Below are positions 9,428-19,764 of a stretch of DNA of 64,000 nt, piece by piece; position 1 is the first letter of the stretch; every line of letters starts with the position of its first letter. The notes under the pieces were generated by a model that saw only the letters and a program-made list of their open reading frames with translations, was not told where the DNA came from and searched no databases. Position numbers and translations under genes: made by a program. Source of the DNA: Methylomonas subterranea (lineage in GTDB: Bacteria; Pseudomonadota; Gammaproteobacteria; Methylococcales; Methylomonadaceae); NCBI RefSeq assembly GCF_024505185.1, contig NZ_JANIBJ010000007.1, positions 1-64,000 of the forward strand, read 5' to 3'.

Positions 9428-10636
9428 ATGCGACATCACTATGATCTGCTTATTGTCGGTGCCGGTCTGGCCGGTAATTGTCTGGCATTGGCTCTGAAAA
9501 ATAGCGGTCTCGACATCGCCGTGGTGGAAGCCGCCGGCCACCGGCAGTTAAGGGATGCGCCCGGCGGCGATCGGGCTCTGGCCCTGGCGGCCGGTACCGT
9601 GCAATTATTGCAAGGTCTGGGTGCCTGGGAAGGAGTGGCCGATAAAGCCACCGCCATCAAAAACATCCATATCTCCGATCGAGGTCATTTCGGAAAAACC
9701 CGCCTGTCCGCCGCGGAGCAGCGTGTGGAGGCCCTGGGTTATGTGATTGCCGCCCGAGACATAGAAGAGCATCTGGCCGATCTGGTTTCCCAAACATCGG
9801 TGACCTGTATGTACGAAACACGGGTGGCGGGCTTGATGTCCGGCCACGATGCGGTCAACGTCAGTCTCAAGCAGCAGAATCAATCCTTGAATTTGACCGC
9901 GCAATTGTTGGTCGGCGCCGATGGCGGCCAGTCCACGGTGCGCAAATTGTTGGACATTCCCCAGCAAATCACCGAGTACGGCCAAACGGCCTTGGTTACC
10001 ACGGTGCAAGCCGGCTTGCCGCATCTGCATACCGCTTACGAGCGTTTTACCGAGCAGGGGCCGTTGGCCTTGCTGCCGACGGCCGGCCGGCGGTTGGCGG
10101 TGGTGTGGACGCGGGAACACGAGCACGCGGCTGCCCTGATGGCGAGCGGTGAAGCCGAGTTTATGACGGAATTGCAGGCCTGTTTCGGCTACCGTCTGGG
10201 TGAGTTGAAACTGGCGGCGCCGCGGCGGGCATTCCCGCTCAGTCTGATTCGGGCCGACAGCATGGTGTCCGGACGCGCGGTCATCATCGGCAATGCTGTG
10301 CATCAACTGCATCCGGTGGCCGGGCAGGGTTTTAACCTGGGTATCCGCGACGTGGCCGAATTGGCGCAACTCGTGCTCAAGCAGGCGCAACAACGGGGCG
10401 ATATCGGCGCGGCGGAATTATTGGACGCTTACGCTGGCCAGCGCATGGCCGATCACAATAAAACCATAGGCTTTACCGATAACGTGGTGCGGATATTTTC
10501 CAACGATTGGCTGCCGGTCGCGGCAATGCGCAATACCGGGCTGGCGCTTTTGGACCAACTGCCGTTCGCGAAAAAACTGTTGGCCCGGCATGCCATGGGA
10601 ATTGCAAAGCCCTTGCCCAAGCTCGGGAACGGCTGA
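9428..10636 (+). CDS. ubiH: 2-octaprenyl-6-methoxyphenol hydroxylase
   Basis: An FAD-dependent monooxygenase of ubiquinone biosynthesis. The 402 residues carry the Rossmann motif VGAGLAGN at 10-17, the GADGGQSTVRK block and the second FAD motif GNAVHQLHPVAGQGFNLG. The ATG follows the pepP stop immediately, so translation is probably coupled. Position after pepP supports UbiH rather than the paralogues UbiF or UbiI. The visC/ubiI gene that follows in E. coli is absent and sixA comes next. Confidence 0.93.
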   Translation: MRHHYDLLIVGAGLAGNCLALALKNSGLDIAVVEAAGHRQLRDAPGGDRALALAAGTVQLLQGLGAWEGVADKATAIKNIHISDRGHFGKTRLSAAEQRVEALGYVIAARDIEEHLADLVSQTSVTCMYETRVAGLMSGHDAVNVSLKQQNQSLNLTAQLLVGADGGQSTVRKLLDIPQQITEYGQTALVTTVQAGLPHLHTAYERFTEQGPLALLPTAGRRLAVVWTREHEHAAALMASGEAEFMTELQACFGYRLGELKLAAPRRAFPLSLIRADSMVSGRAVIIGNAVHQLHPVAGQGFNLGIRDVAELAQLVLKQAQQRGDIGAAELLDAYAGQRMADHNKTIGFTDNVVRIFSNDWLPVAAMRNTGLALLDQLPFAKKLLARHAMGIAKPLPKLGNG

Positions 10637-10722
10637 ATGCCACGACATTTTTCGCGCCCCGCTGCTAACGTGCTCTTTGGGGCTGGGGAAGGCGTGTTTG
10701 CTTTTGTTGAAGAGGAGATTCC

Positions 10723-11211
10723 ATGCTCATTACCTGTTTAAGGCATGCCACGGCCGAACCTCATGCCGATCCGGACGCCGATGCCGAGCGGGCCCTAATT
10801 AAAAAAGGCAAGGATCAGGTGCTGCGGGTGGCCGAATTTTGCCGCAAGCATGCGCTGCTTCCCGCCGTGCTTTACTGTAGTCCGCTCAGGCGCGCGCAGC
10901 AGACCGCCAAGTTGCTGCATACGCATTTGCCGGACTGTCCGGCCGTCGAAACAGTCGATTGGTTGAGTTTGGGAACGGGCCCGGACGAGATCATCGCCGA
11001 GCTGAAAATACTGGCGGACGCCGGCGTCAACGACGTGTGGCTGGTGGGTCATGAGCCGGCCATGTCCGGCTTGATCGCCGGACTGATAGGCGCCGCCGGC
11101 GACGGCATTCTGATCAAAAAGGCCTCCTTGACCCGGGTTGAGGCGGACTTCTCCCGTTCGGCGGCGCAATTGCTCTGGAGCATGCCTTGCGCATTGATGA
11201 CGGTGAAATAA
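10723..11211 (+). CDS. sixA: Phosphohistidine phosphatase SixA
   Basis: A 162-residue histidine phosphatase that removes phosphate from phosphohistidines of phosphorelay or PTS proteins. The catalytic LRHATAEP (RH motif) is at the N-terminus, an arginine is supplied by YCSPLRRAQQTA, and the second histidine is in GHEPAMSGLI. The ATG at 10723 is preceded by AGAGGAGAT, a good ribosome binding site. It is in the same orientation as ubiH, 86 bp downstream, and may be read through. Confidence 0.9.
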   Translation: MLITCLRHATAEPHADPDADAERALIKKGKDQVLRVAEFCRKHALLPAVLYCSPLRRAQQTAKLLHTHLPDCPAVETVDWLSLGTGPDEIIAELKILADAGVNDVWLVGHEPAMSGLIAGLIGAAGDGILIKKASLTRVEADFSRSAAQLLWSMPCALMTVK

Positions 11212-11335
11212 GCGGTCTGCCGGTTTTCGTTAGCCTGGCAGGTCGTCCCGCCCGCTGGCGCGGTTGTTTTCTGGCGGCGGGAGCGGGATAAGGTTTATAA
11301 TCGCCAGCTTTGAATTCAATAACATTGGAAGTATC

Positions 11336-14077
11336 ATGCTGGGTAAGCTGGTTAAATTGGTAATTGGTAGCCGCAACGATAGGCTGATCAAGAAAAAACG
11401 CAAGCTGGTCAAAAAAGTCAATGCCTTGGCGGCTGATTATGAAAGCCTGTCCGACGCGGCCTTGCAAGCCAAAACGCAAGAGTTTCGCGACCGTCTGGCG
11501 GCGGGCGAGAAACTCGATAACCTGATACCCGAAGCCTTCGCGCTGGTGCGCGAAGCCTCCACCCGCGTTTTCGGCCTGCGCCATTTCGACGTACAGCTGA
11601 TCGGCGGCATGGTGCTGCACAGCGGCAAAATCGCCGAAATGAAAACCGGCGAGGGCAAAACCCTGATGGCGACCTTGGCGGCCTATCTGAATGCCTTGCC
11701 GGGCAAGGGTGTGCATGTGGTTACCGTCAACGATTATCTGGCCCGCCGCGATGCCGAAACCATGGGCAAGCTCTACGGTTTTCTGGGCTTGACCACCGGC
11801 GTCATCGTCAGCGATCTGGATCACGACCAACGCAAGGCCGCCTATGCCGCCGATATCACCTACGGCACCAATAACGAATTCGGCTTCGATTATCTGCGCG
11901 ACAACATGGCTTTCAGCCTGGAGCATAAAGTACAGCGCGAGCTGTTTTTCGGCATTGTCGACGAGGTGGATTCGATTCTGATCGATGAAGCCAGAACCCC
12001 GCTGATCATTTCCGGGCAGGCCGACGGCAGCACCGACATTTATCTGAAAACCAATCAGGTTATTCCGCACCTGACCCGCCAGCAAAAAGCCGACGACCCC
12101 GAGCAACAGGACCAAATGCCGGGCGATTATTTCGTCGACGAAAAATCACGTCAGGTGCATTTGACCGAAGCCGGTTACGAAAAGGTTGAGCATTTGCTGG
12201 TCGAGCAGGGTTTGATCCAGGAAGGTTCCACGCTGTATGACCCCGCGAATATCCGCCTGATGCATTATTTGAATGCCTCGTTGCGCGGCCACGTGTTGTT
12301 CCAGAAGGATGTCGATTATGTGGTCAGAAACGACCAGATCATCATCGTCGACGAATTTACCGGCCGGATGATGACCGGGCGGCGCTGGTCGGAAGGCCTG
12401 CATCAGGCCATTGAGGCCAAGGAAGGCGTGACGATTCAAAACGAGAATCAGACCCTGGCCTCCATCACCTTTCAAAACTATTTCCGCCTGTATCAGAAAC
12501 TGTCCGGCATGACCGGCACCGCCGATACCGAAGCCTTTGAGCTTAACAAAATCTACGGTTTGGAAGTGGTGGTGATTCCGACCCACCGGCCGATGATACG
12601 CAAGGACATGGGTGATTTGGTCTACCTGTCGGCGCGGGAAAAATACACCGCCGTCATCGAAGACATCAAGGATTGTTACAAACGCGGGCAGCCGGTTCTG
12701 GTGGGCACCACCTCGATCGAAAAATCCGAACTGATTTCCGCTTTATTGGCCCAGCAAAACATTCCGCACGAAGTATTGAATGCCAAGCAGCACGAACGCG
12801 AAGCGCATATCGTCGAAAACGCCGGTATGCCGGGCGCGGTGACCATTGCCACCAATATGGCCGGACGGGGTACCGATATCGTGTTGGGCGGTAACTTGAG
12901 CGCCGAACTTGCCGCGCTGGGCGAGGAAGCCGACGATGCCGAAAAAGAGCGGGTACGCGGCGCCTGGTTGGACAGGCACGAAAAAGTCATCGCCGCCGGC
13001 GGTTTGCATGTGATCGGTTCCGAGCGGCACGAGTCGCGCCGTATCGACAACCAACTGCGCGGCCGTTCCGGCCGGCAGGGCGACCCCGGTTCCTCGCGGT
13101 TTTACCTGTCGCTGGAAGACGATCTGATGCGGATTTTTGCCTCCGACCGGGTGGCCGGTTTGATGCAAAAACTGGGCATGCAGGAAGGCGAAGCTATCGA
13201 GCATCCCTGGGTAACCCGTTCCATAGAAGGCGCCCAGCGTAAGGTGGAAGGACGTAACTTCGATATCCGTAAGGAAATCCTGGCTTACGACGACGTGGCC
13301 AACGACCAGCGCAAGGTCGTGTATGCCCAACGTAATGAATTGATGGCCGCGGAAGACATTTCGGACATCATCTCCGCCATCCGCTCCGATGTCATCAACG
13401 ACGCCATCACTCAGTTCATTCCGCCTAAAACCATGGAAGAGCAATGGGACATAGCCGGACTGGAAGCCTATTTGCAAAAAGATTTGAACATGCCGTTACC
13501 GATTGCGCGGATGCTGGACGAAGACCGCACGCTGAACGAGCAAAAATTACGCAAACTCCTGGTCGAGAGCGCTGAACAGGAAAGCGCGACCAAGGCGGCC
13601 GCCATCGGGGCCGATGTGATCAAGCATTTCGAAAAATCCGTGATGCTGCAGGTGCTGGATAATAGCTGGAAAGAACATCTGGCGGCCATGGATCAGTTGC
13701 GTCAGGGCATCCATCTGCGCGGCTACGGTCAAAAAGACCCCAAGCAGGAGTACAAGCGCGAAGCGTTTGAAATGTTCAACAGTCTGCTGAACCATATCAA
13801 GGTCGAGGTGGTGACGATTCTGGCCAAGGTCCAGGTTACCAAGGAAGAGGATGTGCGGGCCATCGACGAACAGCGCCAAGCGCCGGTGGAAATGCATTAC
13901 GAACATGCCGAGGCGCATTCCGCTTTCGAGCCGGAGCAGGAGCAACTGCCGCCGGCCGATGAAGCCGACGGCGCCGAACAACCCTTTGTTAGGGATTCGC
14001 AAAAGGTTGGCCGGAACGACCCGTGCCCCTGTGGTTCAGGTAAAAAATACAAACATTGCCACGGTAAATTGAGTTAA
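11336..14077 (+). CDS. secA: Preprotein translocase ATPase SecA
   Basis: The motor that drives Sec-dependent export. The 913 residues show Walker A at 105-109 (GEGKT in MKTGEGKT), the DEVD box in [14 protein letters not shown], the second nucleotide domain with [11 protein letters not shown], and the C-terminal zinc/SecB-binding tail [12 protein letters not shown]. The start is the ATG at 11336 with GGAA five bases upstream and the normal [11 protein letters not shown]. The frame is open from 11264 but that extension is not family-like. A strong terminator follows. Confidence 0.98.
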   Translation: MLGKLVKLVIGSRNDRLIKKKRKLVKKVNALAADYESLSDAALQAKTQEFRDRLAAGEKLDNLIPEAFALVREASTRVFGLRHFDVQLIGGMVLHSGKIAEMKTGEGKTLMATLAAYLNALPGKGVHVVTVNDYLARRDAETMGKLYGFLGLTTGVIVSDLDHDQRKAAYAADITYGTNNEFGFDYLRDNMAFSLEHKVQRELFFGIVDEVDSILIDEARTPLIISGQADGSTDIYLKTNQVIPHLTRQQKADDPEQQDQMPGDYFVDEKSRQVHLTEAGYEKVEHLLVEQGLIQEGSTLYDPANIRLMHYLNASLRGHVLFQKDVDYVVRNDQIIIVDEFTGRMMTGRRWSEGLHQAIEAKEGVTIQNENQTLASITFQNYFRLYQKLSGMTGTADTEAFELNKIYGLEVVVIPTHRPMIRKDMGDLVYLSAREKYTAVIEDIKDCYKRGQPVLVGTTSIEKSELISALLAQQNIPHEVLNAKQHEREAHIVENAGMPGAVTIATNMAGRGTDIVLGGNLSAELAALGEEADDAEKERVRGAWLDRHEKVIAAGGLHVIGSERHESRRIDNQLRGRSGRQGDPGSSRFYLSLEDDLMRIFASDRVAGLMQKLGMQEGEAIEHPWVTRSIEGAQRKVEGRNFDIRKEILAYDDVANDQRKVVYAQRNELMAAEDISDIISAIRSDVINDAITQFIPPKTMEEQWDIAGLEAYLQKDLNMPLPIARMLDEDRTLNEQKLRKLLVESAEQESATKAAAIGADVIKHFEKSVMLQVLDNSWKEHLAAMDQLRQGIHLRGYGQKDPKQEYKREAFEMFNSLLNHIKVEVVTILAKVQVTKEEDVRAIDEQRQAPVEMHYEHAEAHSAFEPEQEQLPPADEADGAEQPFVRDSQKVGRNDPCPCGSGKKYKHCHGKLS

Positions 14078-14100
14078 GTAAGCCTTTCGATTTCCACCAA

Positions 14101-14138
14101 GCAAAATGCGCCAATGCTGTAAAGCTGGCGCATTTTGC
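14101..14138 (+). terminator. Terminator after secA
   Basis: A perfect 13-bp inverted repeat (14101-14113 with 14126-14138, GCAAAATGCGCCA and its complement) around a 12-base loop, 24 bp after the secA stop. The strand after it is T-rich. A bidirectional or weak intrinsic terminator is likely. Confidence 0.7.
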
Positions 14139-14192
14139 TTTGTAGTGTTAAGTTTTTGCCATTCAAGCATTCACAGCCAAAAAGGGAAATAA

Positions 14193-16700
14193 ATGATGCC
14201 GCATAAAGTCTTCAGTAAGAGCAACCCTAAAGCCGATATCACCAAGCTCCCCAAACTGGGCATGGAAAGAAAACATATCACGGCCGATTTCAAACACTAC
14301 TACAGCCACCGCCTGGGACGGGACGAAAACTGCCGTTCTCCGCATTATGCCTATGAGGCATTATCGCTCGCCATCAGCGACCGACTGGTCGAACGCTGGA
14401 AAAAAACCTACAACGTTTACCGCGACGAAGACTGCAAGAAAGCCTTTTACCTGTCCATGGAGTTTTTGATGGGGCGCTCGTTGAGCAACGCCATGCTGAA
14501 CCTGGGCATAGACGACGAAGTCAGCAAGGCTCTGTATGACATGGGCCTGGAAGCCGAAGAGCTGTTGGAAAGCGAACCGGATGCCGGTTTGGGCAACGGC
14601 GGTCTGGGCCGGTTGGCGGCCTGTTTTATCGACAGTTGCGCCACGCTGCAATTGCCTGTTACCGGTTACGGTTTGCGTTACGAATACGGCATGTTTACCC
14701 AGGAAATCGTCAACGGCGAGCAGGTGGAAAAACCCGACCATTGGTTGCGCAACGGCAATGTTTGGGAAATCGAACGTCCGGAATACATGACTCGCGTTAA
14801 ATTCGGTGGCCATACCCAAACTCATATCGACGAACGCGGCAATAAGCGTACCAGTTGGGTGGACACGCACGACGTATTGGCCATGCCTTACGACACGCCG
14901 GTGCCGGGTTACAAAAACGGCACGGTCAACACCTTGCGCCTGTGGAAGGCCATTGCCACCGAAGAATTCAACCTGCAGGAGTTCAACGCCGGCGATTATG
15001 CGGAAGCCGTGGCGCAAAAAAATACCGCCGAAAACATCACCATGGTGTTGTATCCCAACGATGCCAACGAAAACGGCAAGGCGCTGCGCTTGCAGCAACA
15101 GTATCTGCTGGCCTCCGCCAGCCTGCAGGACGTGATTGCCAACTGGGTGGGACGGCACGGCAGGAACTTCGCCAAATTTGCCGAGAAAAACTGCTTTCAA
15201 CTGAACGACACCCATCCCAGCATCGCGGTGGCGGAATTGATGCGTCTGTTGATGGATATACACGGCTTGTCCTGGAATGAAGCCTGGGGCATTACCCGAA
15301 AAACCATGGCTTACACCAACCACACCCTGTTGCCTGAAGCGCTGGAGAAATGGTCGGTCAATTTGATGCAGAGTTTGTTGCCGCGGCTGATGGAGATCAT
15401 TTTCGACATCAATGCCCATTTTCTGGCCGAGGTATCGGCGCGCTGGCCGGGCGAAAGCGAGCGATTGACGCGGATGTCGCTGATCGAGGAAGGTCATGTC
15501 AAACAGGTTCGCATGGCTTATCTGGCCATCGTCGGCAGCTTTTCAGTGAACGGAGTGGCCGAATTGCATTCCAAATTATTGAAGGAAGGCCTGTTCAAGG
15601 ATTTTTACGAATTATGGCCGGACAAGTTCAACAACAAAACCAATGGCGTCACTCCGCGGCGCTGGTTGGCGGGCTGCAACCCGGAGTTGGCTGAATTCAT
15701 CACCGCCACCATAGGTGACGGCTGGATCACCGATCTGTCGCAATTGGAAAAACTGAAACCCTATGCCGAAGACGCCGCGTTCCGAAAAACCTGGCGAGAT
15801 CTGAACCAAGCCAGCAAACAGCGTCTGGTGGACTTCAAAAAAGCCGAGCTGGACATCGACATCAATGTGGAAGCGATGTTCGACGTGCAGGTAAAGCGCA
15901 TACACGAATACAAGCGGCAAATATTGAATGTGCTGCACGTGATCCATTTGTACGACCGCATCAAGCGCGGCGATACCCAAAACTGGGTGGACCGCTGCGT
16001 ATTGATCGGCGGCAAGGCGGCTCCGGGTTATGTGATGGCCAAAAAAATCATCAAGCTGATCAACAATGTGGCCAGCGTGATCAATAACGATCCCGAAGTG
16101 GGCGATAAATTGAAGCTGGTGTTCCTGCCCAATTACCGGGTGTCGGCCATGGAAAAAATCTGCCCGGGCGCGGATTTGTCCGAACAGATTTCCACTGCCG
16201 GCAAGGAGGCCTCCGGCACCGGCAACATGAAATTCATGATGAACGGTTCGTTGACCATCGGTACCCTGGATGGCGCCAATATCGAAATTCGCGAGGAAGT
16301 GGGCGAGGAAAATTTCTTTCTGTTCGGCTTGACCGAGCAGGAAGTGGAAGCCTTGAGGCCTAATTACAATCCGCAAACCTATATCGACCGGGATGCTGAT
16401 TTGCAGGGAGTATTGCGTTTGCTGGAATGCGGTCACTTCAACCAGTTCGAACCCGGCATCTTCGACGATGTGATCGGTTCGATCAAAAGTCCGCACGACC
16501 CATGGATGACCATTGCCGATTTTCGCGGTTACCTGGATGCGCAGAAACGCGTGGACGAGGCTTGGCGCGATCAGGAATACTGGACCAAGATGAGTATCAT
16601 GAATACGGCGGCCAGCGGCAAGTTCTCCACCGACAGAACCATTAGCGATTACAACCGTGAGATATGGAAACTGTCGCCCATCGATGTCAACAGCAAATAA
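14193..16700 (+). CDS. glgP: Glycogen/starch phosphorylase
   Basis: A PLP enzyme that releases glucose-1-phosphate from alpha-1,4-glucan. It has 835 residues, usual for GlgP/MalP. The N-terminal regulatory fold includes ADFKHYYSHRLGRD and FYLSMEFLMGRSL, the catalytic core has EPDAGLGNGGLGRLAACF, and the PLP lysine lies in KEASGTGNMKFMMNG. AAAGGG six bases before the ATG is the ribosome binding site; a second ATG follows directly. trmL starts 3 bp after the stop. Confidence 0.96.
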   Translation: MMPHKVFSKSNPKADITKLPKLGMERKHITADFKHYYSHRLGRDENCRSPHYAYEALSLAISDRLVERWKKTYNVYRDEDCKKAFYLSMEFLMGRSLSNAMLNLGIDDEVSKALYDMGLEAEELLESEPDAGLGNGGLGRLAACFIDSCATLQLPVTGYGLRYEYGMFTQEIVNGEQVEKPDHWLRNGNVWEIERPEYMTRVKFGGHTQTHIDERGNKRTSWVDTHDVLAMPYDTPVPGYKNGTVNTLRLWKAIATEEFNLQEFNAGDYAEAVAQKNTAENITMVLYPNDANENGKALRLQQQYLLASASLQDVIANWVGRHGRNFAKFAEKNCFQLNDTHPSIAVAELMRLLMDIHGLSWNEAWGITRKTMAYTNHTLLPEALEKWSVNLMQSLLPRLMEIIFDINAHFLAEVSARWPGESERLTRMSLIEEGHVKQVRMAYLAIVGSFSVNGVAELHSKLLKEGLFKDFYELWPDKFNNKTNGVTPRRWLAGCNPELAEFITATIGDGWITDLSQLEKLKPYAEDAAFRKTWRDLNQASKQRLVDFKKAELDIDINVEAMFDVQVKRIHEYKRQILNVLHVIHLYDRIKRGDTQNWVDRCVLIGGKAAPGYVMAKKIIKLINNVASVINNDPEVGDKLKLVFLPNYRVSAMEKICPGADLSEQISTAGKEASGTGNMKFMMNGSLTIGTLDGANIEIREEVGEENFFLFGLTEQEVEALRPNYNPQTYIDRDADLQGVLRLLECGHFNQFEPGIFDDVIGSIKSPHDPWMTIADFRGYLDAQKRVDEAWRDQEYWTKMSIMNTAASGKFSTDRTISDYNREIWKLSPIDVNSK

Positions 16701-16703
16701 CGC

Positions 16704-17174
16704 ATGCTGGATATTGTCCTGTACGAGCCCGAAATTCCGGCGAATACGGGCAATATCATTCGCTTGTGCGCCAACACCGGCGCACACCTGCATTTAATCC
16801 AGCCGTTGGGCTTCGAACTGGACGACAAACGGCTGCGCCGGGCCGGATTGGATTACCACGAATGGGTCAGCGTCAGGCAGTATGCGGACTTAAGCGACTA
16901 TATCGAACGTAATCGGCCCGGACGGGTGTTTGCCCTGACCACCAAGGGCCGCCAGAGTTACGGCAAAATCAAATTCCAACGCGGCGACGCTTTATTGTTC
17001 GGGCCCGAATCGCGCGGCCTGCCGGCCGATTTCCTGGCAAAACATCCCGAGGCTTTAAAAGTCTATTTGCCGATGCGTCAGGAAAGCCGCAGTCTTAATC
17101 TCTCGAACACGGTGGCTATCGTGCTGTACGAAGCCTGGAAGCAACTAGGTTTTCCGGGAGCGCATAGCCGATAA
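16704..17174 (+). CDS. trmL: tRNA (cytidine/uridine-34-2'-O)-methyltransferase TrmL
   Basis: A 156-residue SPOUT methyltransferase that 2'-O-methylates the wobble base of leucine tRNAs. The family signatures are ANTGNIIRLCANTGA near residue 13, LLFGPESRGLP in the knot, and LPMRQESRSLNLSNTVAIV at the C-terminal knot. It follows glgP by 3 bp, so it is probably the second gene of that transcript, an unusual functional pairing. Confidence 0.95.
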   Translation: MLDIVLYEPEIPANTGNIIRLCANTGAHLHLIQPLGFELDDKRLRRAGLDYHEWVSVRQYADLSDYIERNRPGRVFALTTKGRQSYGKIKFQRGDALLFGPESRGLPADFLAKHPEALKVYLPMRQESRSLNLSNTVAIVLYEAWKQLGFPGAHSR

Positions 17175-17889
17175 TTTTGGAATAGATTTAGATGCCTTGG
17201 CAAAATCCGCCGCTCGGGTGCCGCGCATTCCGGTGACTATCGCGACATGGGTCGGGACTGGCTTGCAGTGATTAATGCCGATATCGCTAACCGGGTTGCC
17301 GAGTAGTCCTCCGACTTGGGAAAAACAACACGGTTTACGTCGTAAGGGTCTTTTTCGGCTGCCGTCAGAGAGGCCGCGCGATAAAAGCAAGGTGCTTACG
17401 CTTAGCTGATGCAGTATCAAGCGTTTGTTCCATTAGAATTTTAAATATTGCTGTAATCAGGGAATGGCAGTATGGTTTGGCCGGTTTTTGCGTGAGACAA
17501 ATCGTCGCACTGAAATTTGGGGCTACTTACTTATAATGGCCGCCTGCTTCGGCATGCGAATTATTCCCGGCCCTATGCGTGGGCTCGGCGATGTCGGAAG
17601 TGGCTTGTCCTTCGACTCGTTCCGGGTGAACGGTATTTAAGCAATCGGTCGCTGTGTGGCAAGGCAACTCGCGATTTCGCCCCCCCTTGACGGAGGCGTA
17701 AAGTGCGAGCCGGAATGAGTCTGTGCGGAGTTGACGGGAAGGATGTCCGCGGCAAGCGCTTGATTGCGCGGAGACGTCTATCGAATGGGCCGGTTGCGCT
17801 TGGTGCAAGATAACGACTGAATTTCGGGCCGTTAACTGGGTTGTTCCGCTGTTTGCGGGGCTTGTATGGACTTAACTTAATTTTTGCAC
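17175..17889. other. 715-bp intergenic region before the exosortase gene
   Basis: No convincing gene on either strand; the short open frames here have no family features. Visible content: a stretch near 17610-17638 resembling the dispersed proteobacterial repeat GTCCTTCGAC...GTGAACGG, and a C-run around 17684-17691. A TATAAT hexamer at 17533-17538, in ACTTATAATGG, could serve as a -10. The exosortase promoter should lie here, but no operator could be defined. Confidence 0.5.
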
Positions 17890-19512
17890 ATGGACTCTCA
17901 AGACACTACTTTAATCTCATCCGGCTCTTCGTCTTATATCTTCGCATGGTGGGGCTTGGCCTTGCTGCTGCTTGGCTTGGTGTTCCACGAAAGCTTGGCT
18001 GAAATGGCCGGTATCTGGATGGGGAGCGAGGAATACAGCCACGGTTTTTTTATTCCCGCCATCAGCGTCTATTTGATCTGGGTGCAACGCAATGAACTGA
18101 AATGCACGCGGGACTTTAAGTCGTCTATCTTGGGCGTCGCCATTTTGTTGCTGGGGTTGCTGCTGTTTTTATTGGGCGGCTTGGCCACCATACGCACCAT
18201 TCAGCACTACGCCTTTATAGTGGCCGTTACCGGGATTTTTGCCGCCGCCTTCGGTAGACAGGGTTTAAAGACTGCTTGGGTGCCGCTGGTTTTTCTGCTG
18301 TTCATGGTGCCGTTTCCACAATTCATCATCAATAACCTGTCCTCCAAGTTGCAGCTGATGTCGTCCTGGCTGGGGGTTGAATTCATTCGCGCCTGCGACA
18401 TCATGGTGTACCTGGAAGGCAACGTCATCGATCTGGGCGGTTATAAGCTGCAGGTGGTGGAGGCCTGTAGCGGGCTGCGCTATTTGTTTCCGCTGGCCAG
18501 TCTGTCATTTTTGTGCGCTTATCTGTTCAAGGGGCCCGTTTGGCAAAAGCTGTTGATATTTCTGTCTTCGGTACCGCTGACCATATTCATGAATAGTTTT
18601 CGTATCGGCGTGATCGGTATTCTGGTGAACCACTGGGGTACCGAAATGGCGGAAGGTTTTTTGCACGATTTCGAGGGCTGGGCGGTGTTCTTGCTTTGCA
18701 TGGTATTGTTGTTCATCGAAATGTGGCTGTTCTCGCGCCTCAGCGGTAGAAAAACCGCTTTTGCCGAATTGGTGCAATTGCCCGATGAATGGTTCGCGGC
18801 CGGTAAAAGCGTCCAAATGGATTGGTATTTGAATAAATCGGTATTCGCGGTGTTGGCCTTGATCGTCGCGGTTGGCGTGGCGGGCGTGTTTGTGCGCGGC
18901 GACGAGGAGATTATTCCGCAGCGCAAGGCCTTTCTTAATTTTCCTATGCAATTGGGCGACTGGCGCGGGCACCGAGATTACATCGAGAAGAAATATCTGG
19001 ATGCCCTGAAGTTGACCGATTACGTCATTGCCAATTACGTAACGGAGGACGCGGCCAGCGCGGTGAATTTTTACTCGGCTTATTATCAATCGCAACGCAA
19101 GGGCGCTTCCGTGCATTCGCCTCGCAGTTGTATCCCGGGCGACGGCTGGCAGATTACCAGCTTCGGTCAGCGCGATTTTCCCGATCTACAGGTGCAGGGT
19201 AGTCCATTGCGGATTAACCGCGCGGTGATCGAAAAAGGCGATTACCGGCAATTGGTGTATTACTGGTTTCAGCAACGCGGTCGTTCGATTACCAATGAAT
19301 ACATGGTGAAATGGTATCTGTTCTACGACGCCATCGCCATGCACCGGACCGACGGCGCCTTGGTACGGCTGGTCACCTCCCTGGACAAGGGTCAGGACAT
19401 CGAAGTGGCCGATCAACGTCTGCAGGCGTTTATGCGCGATATGGTGAAGGTGTTGCCGGATTATTTGCCCGGTAAAGAGGTCGTGGCGGCGCAGATCGTG
19501 CAAGCGGATTGA
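17890..19512 (+). CDS. xrtD: Exosortase with C-terminal EpsI domain, XrtD-like
   Basis: Exosortases are multi-pass membrane transpeptidases that cut PEP-CTERM-type tails and attach the proteins at the cell surface. The 540-residue protein has 8-10 hydrophobic segments. The catalytic triad is C193 (VVEACSGLRYLFP), R238 (MNSFRIG) and H259 (GFLHDFEGW). A periplasmic EpsI domain follows (about 325-535, with SAYYQSQRKGASVHSPRSC). Fusion to EpsI and the VPVPA-type tails encoded at 36476, 45126, 52032 and 59719 point to the VPLPA-CTERM-specific XrtD subtype; the subtype is an inference. The start is the ATG at 17890, since an in-frame TTG two codons earlier is less likely. A WecA-like gene follows, linking it to envelope polysaccharide. 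Confidence 0.85.
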   Translation: MDSQDTTLISSGSSSYIFAWWGLALLLLGLVFHESLAEMAGIWMGSEEYSHGFFIPAISVYLIWVQRNELKCTRDFKSSILGVAILLLGLLLFLLGGLATIRTIQHYAFIVAVTGIFAAAFGRQGLKTAWVPLVFLLFMVPFPQFIINNLSSKLQLMSSWLGVEFIRACDIMVYLEGNVIDLGGYKLQVVEACSGLRYLFPLASLSFLCAYLFKGPVWQKLLIFLSSVPLTIFMNSFRIGVIGILVNHWGTEMAEGFLHDFEGWAVFLLCMVLLFIEMWLFSRLSGRKTAFAELVQLPDEWFAAGKSVQMDWYLNKSVFAVLALIVAVGVAGVFVRGDEEIIPQRKAFLNFPMQLGDWRGHRDYIEKKYLDALKLTDYVIANYVTEDAASAVNFYSAYYQSQRKGASVHSPRSCIPGDGWQITSFGQRDFPDLQVQGSPLRINRAVIEKGDYRQLVYYWFQQRGRSITNEYMVKWYLFYDAIAMHRTDGALVRLVTSLDKGQDIEVADQRLQAFMRDMVKVLPDYLPGKEVVAAQIVQAD

Positions 19513-19764
19513 GTAATGGCGTTCTGCAAAAGCAGGAAATACCGGCTACCTTTATACCTTGAAGACGCCGCCGTAATCTAAGCACGTGGTCGTTATGCCC
19601 GTCAGCTCCGCATTTGGTCGGCAGTCCCAAGCGCGGGGCGGGCGCGGCTTTTTCTACCCACGCGGATTCTGAATTATTCCAAACAACCCTATGTTGCGTA
19701 CGCCGGATAGATATCCGGCTTAAAGACGGCTTGATTCAAATGGCCGCCACCACCGGACTAAATA

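Noticed and set aside
7808-9541. Long open frame on the minus strand opposite ygfB-pepP
   Set aside because: A shadow of high-GC coding sequence; composition and histidine/glutamine richness are artefacts and no family matches.
17486-17505. TTGGCCGGTTTTTGCG upstream of the exosortase gene as a sigma-54 promoter
   Set aside because: The GG and GC elements are nine bases apart, whereas sigma-54 promoters require ten.
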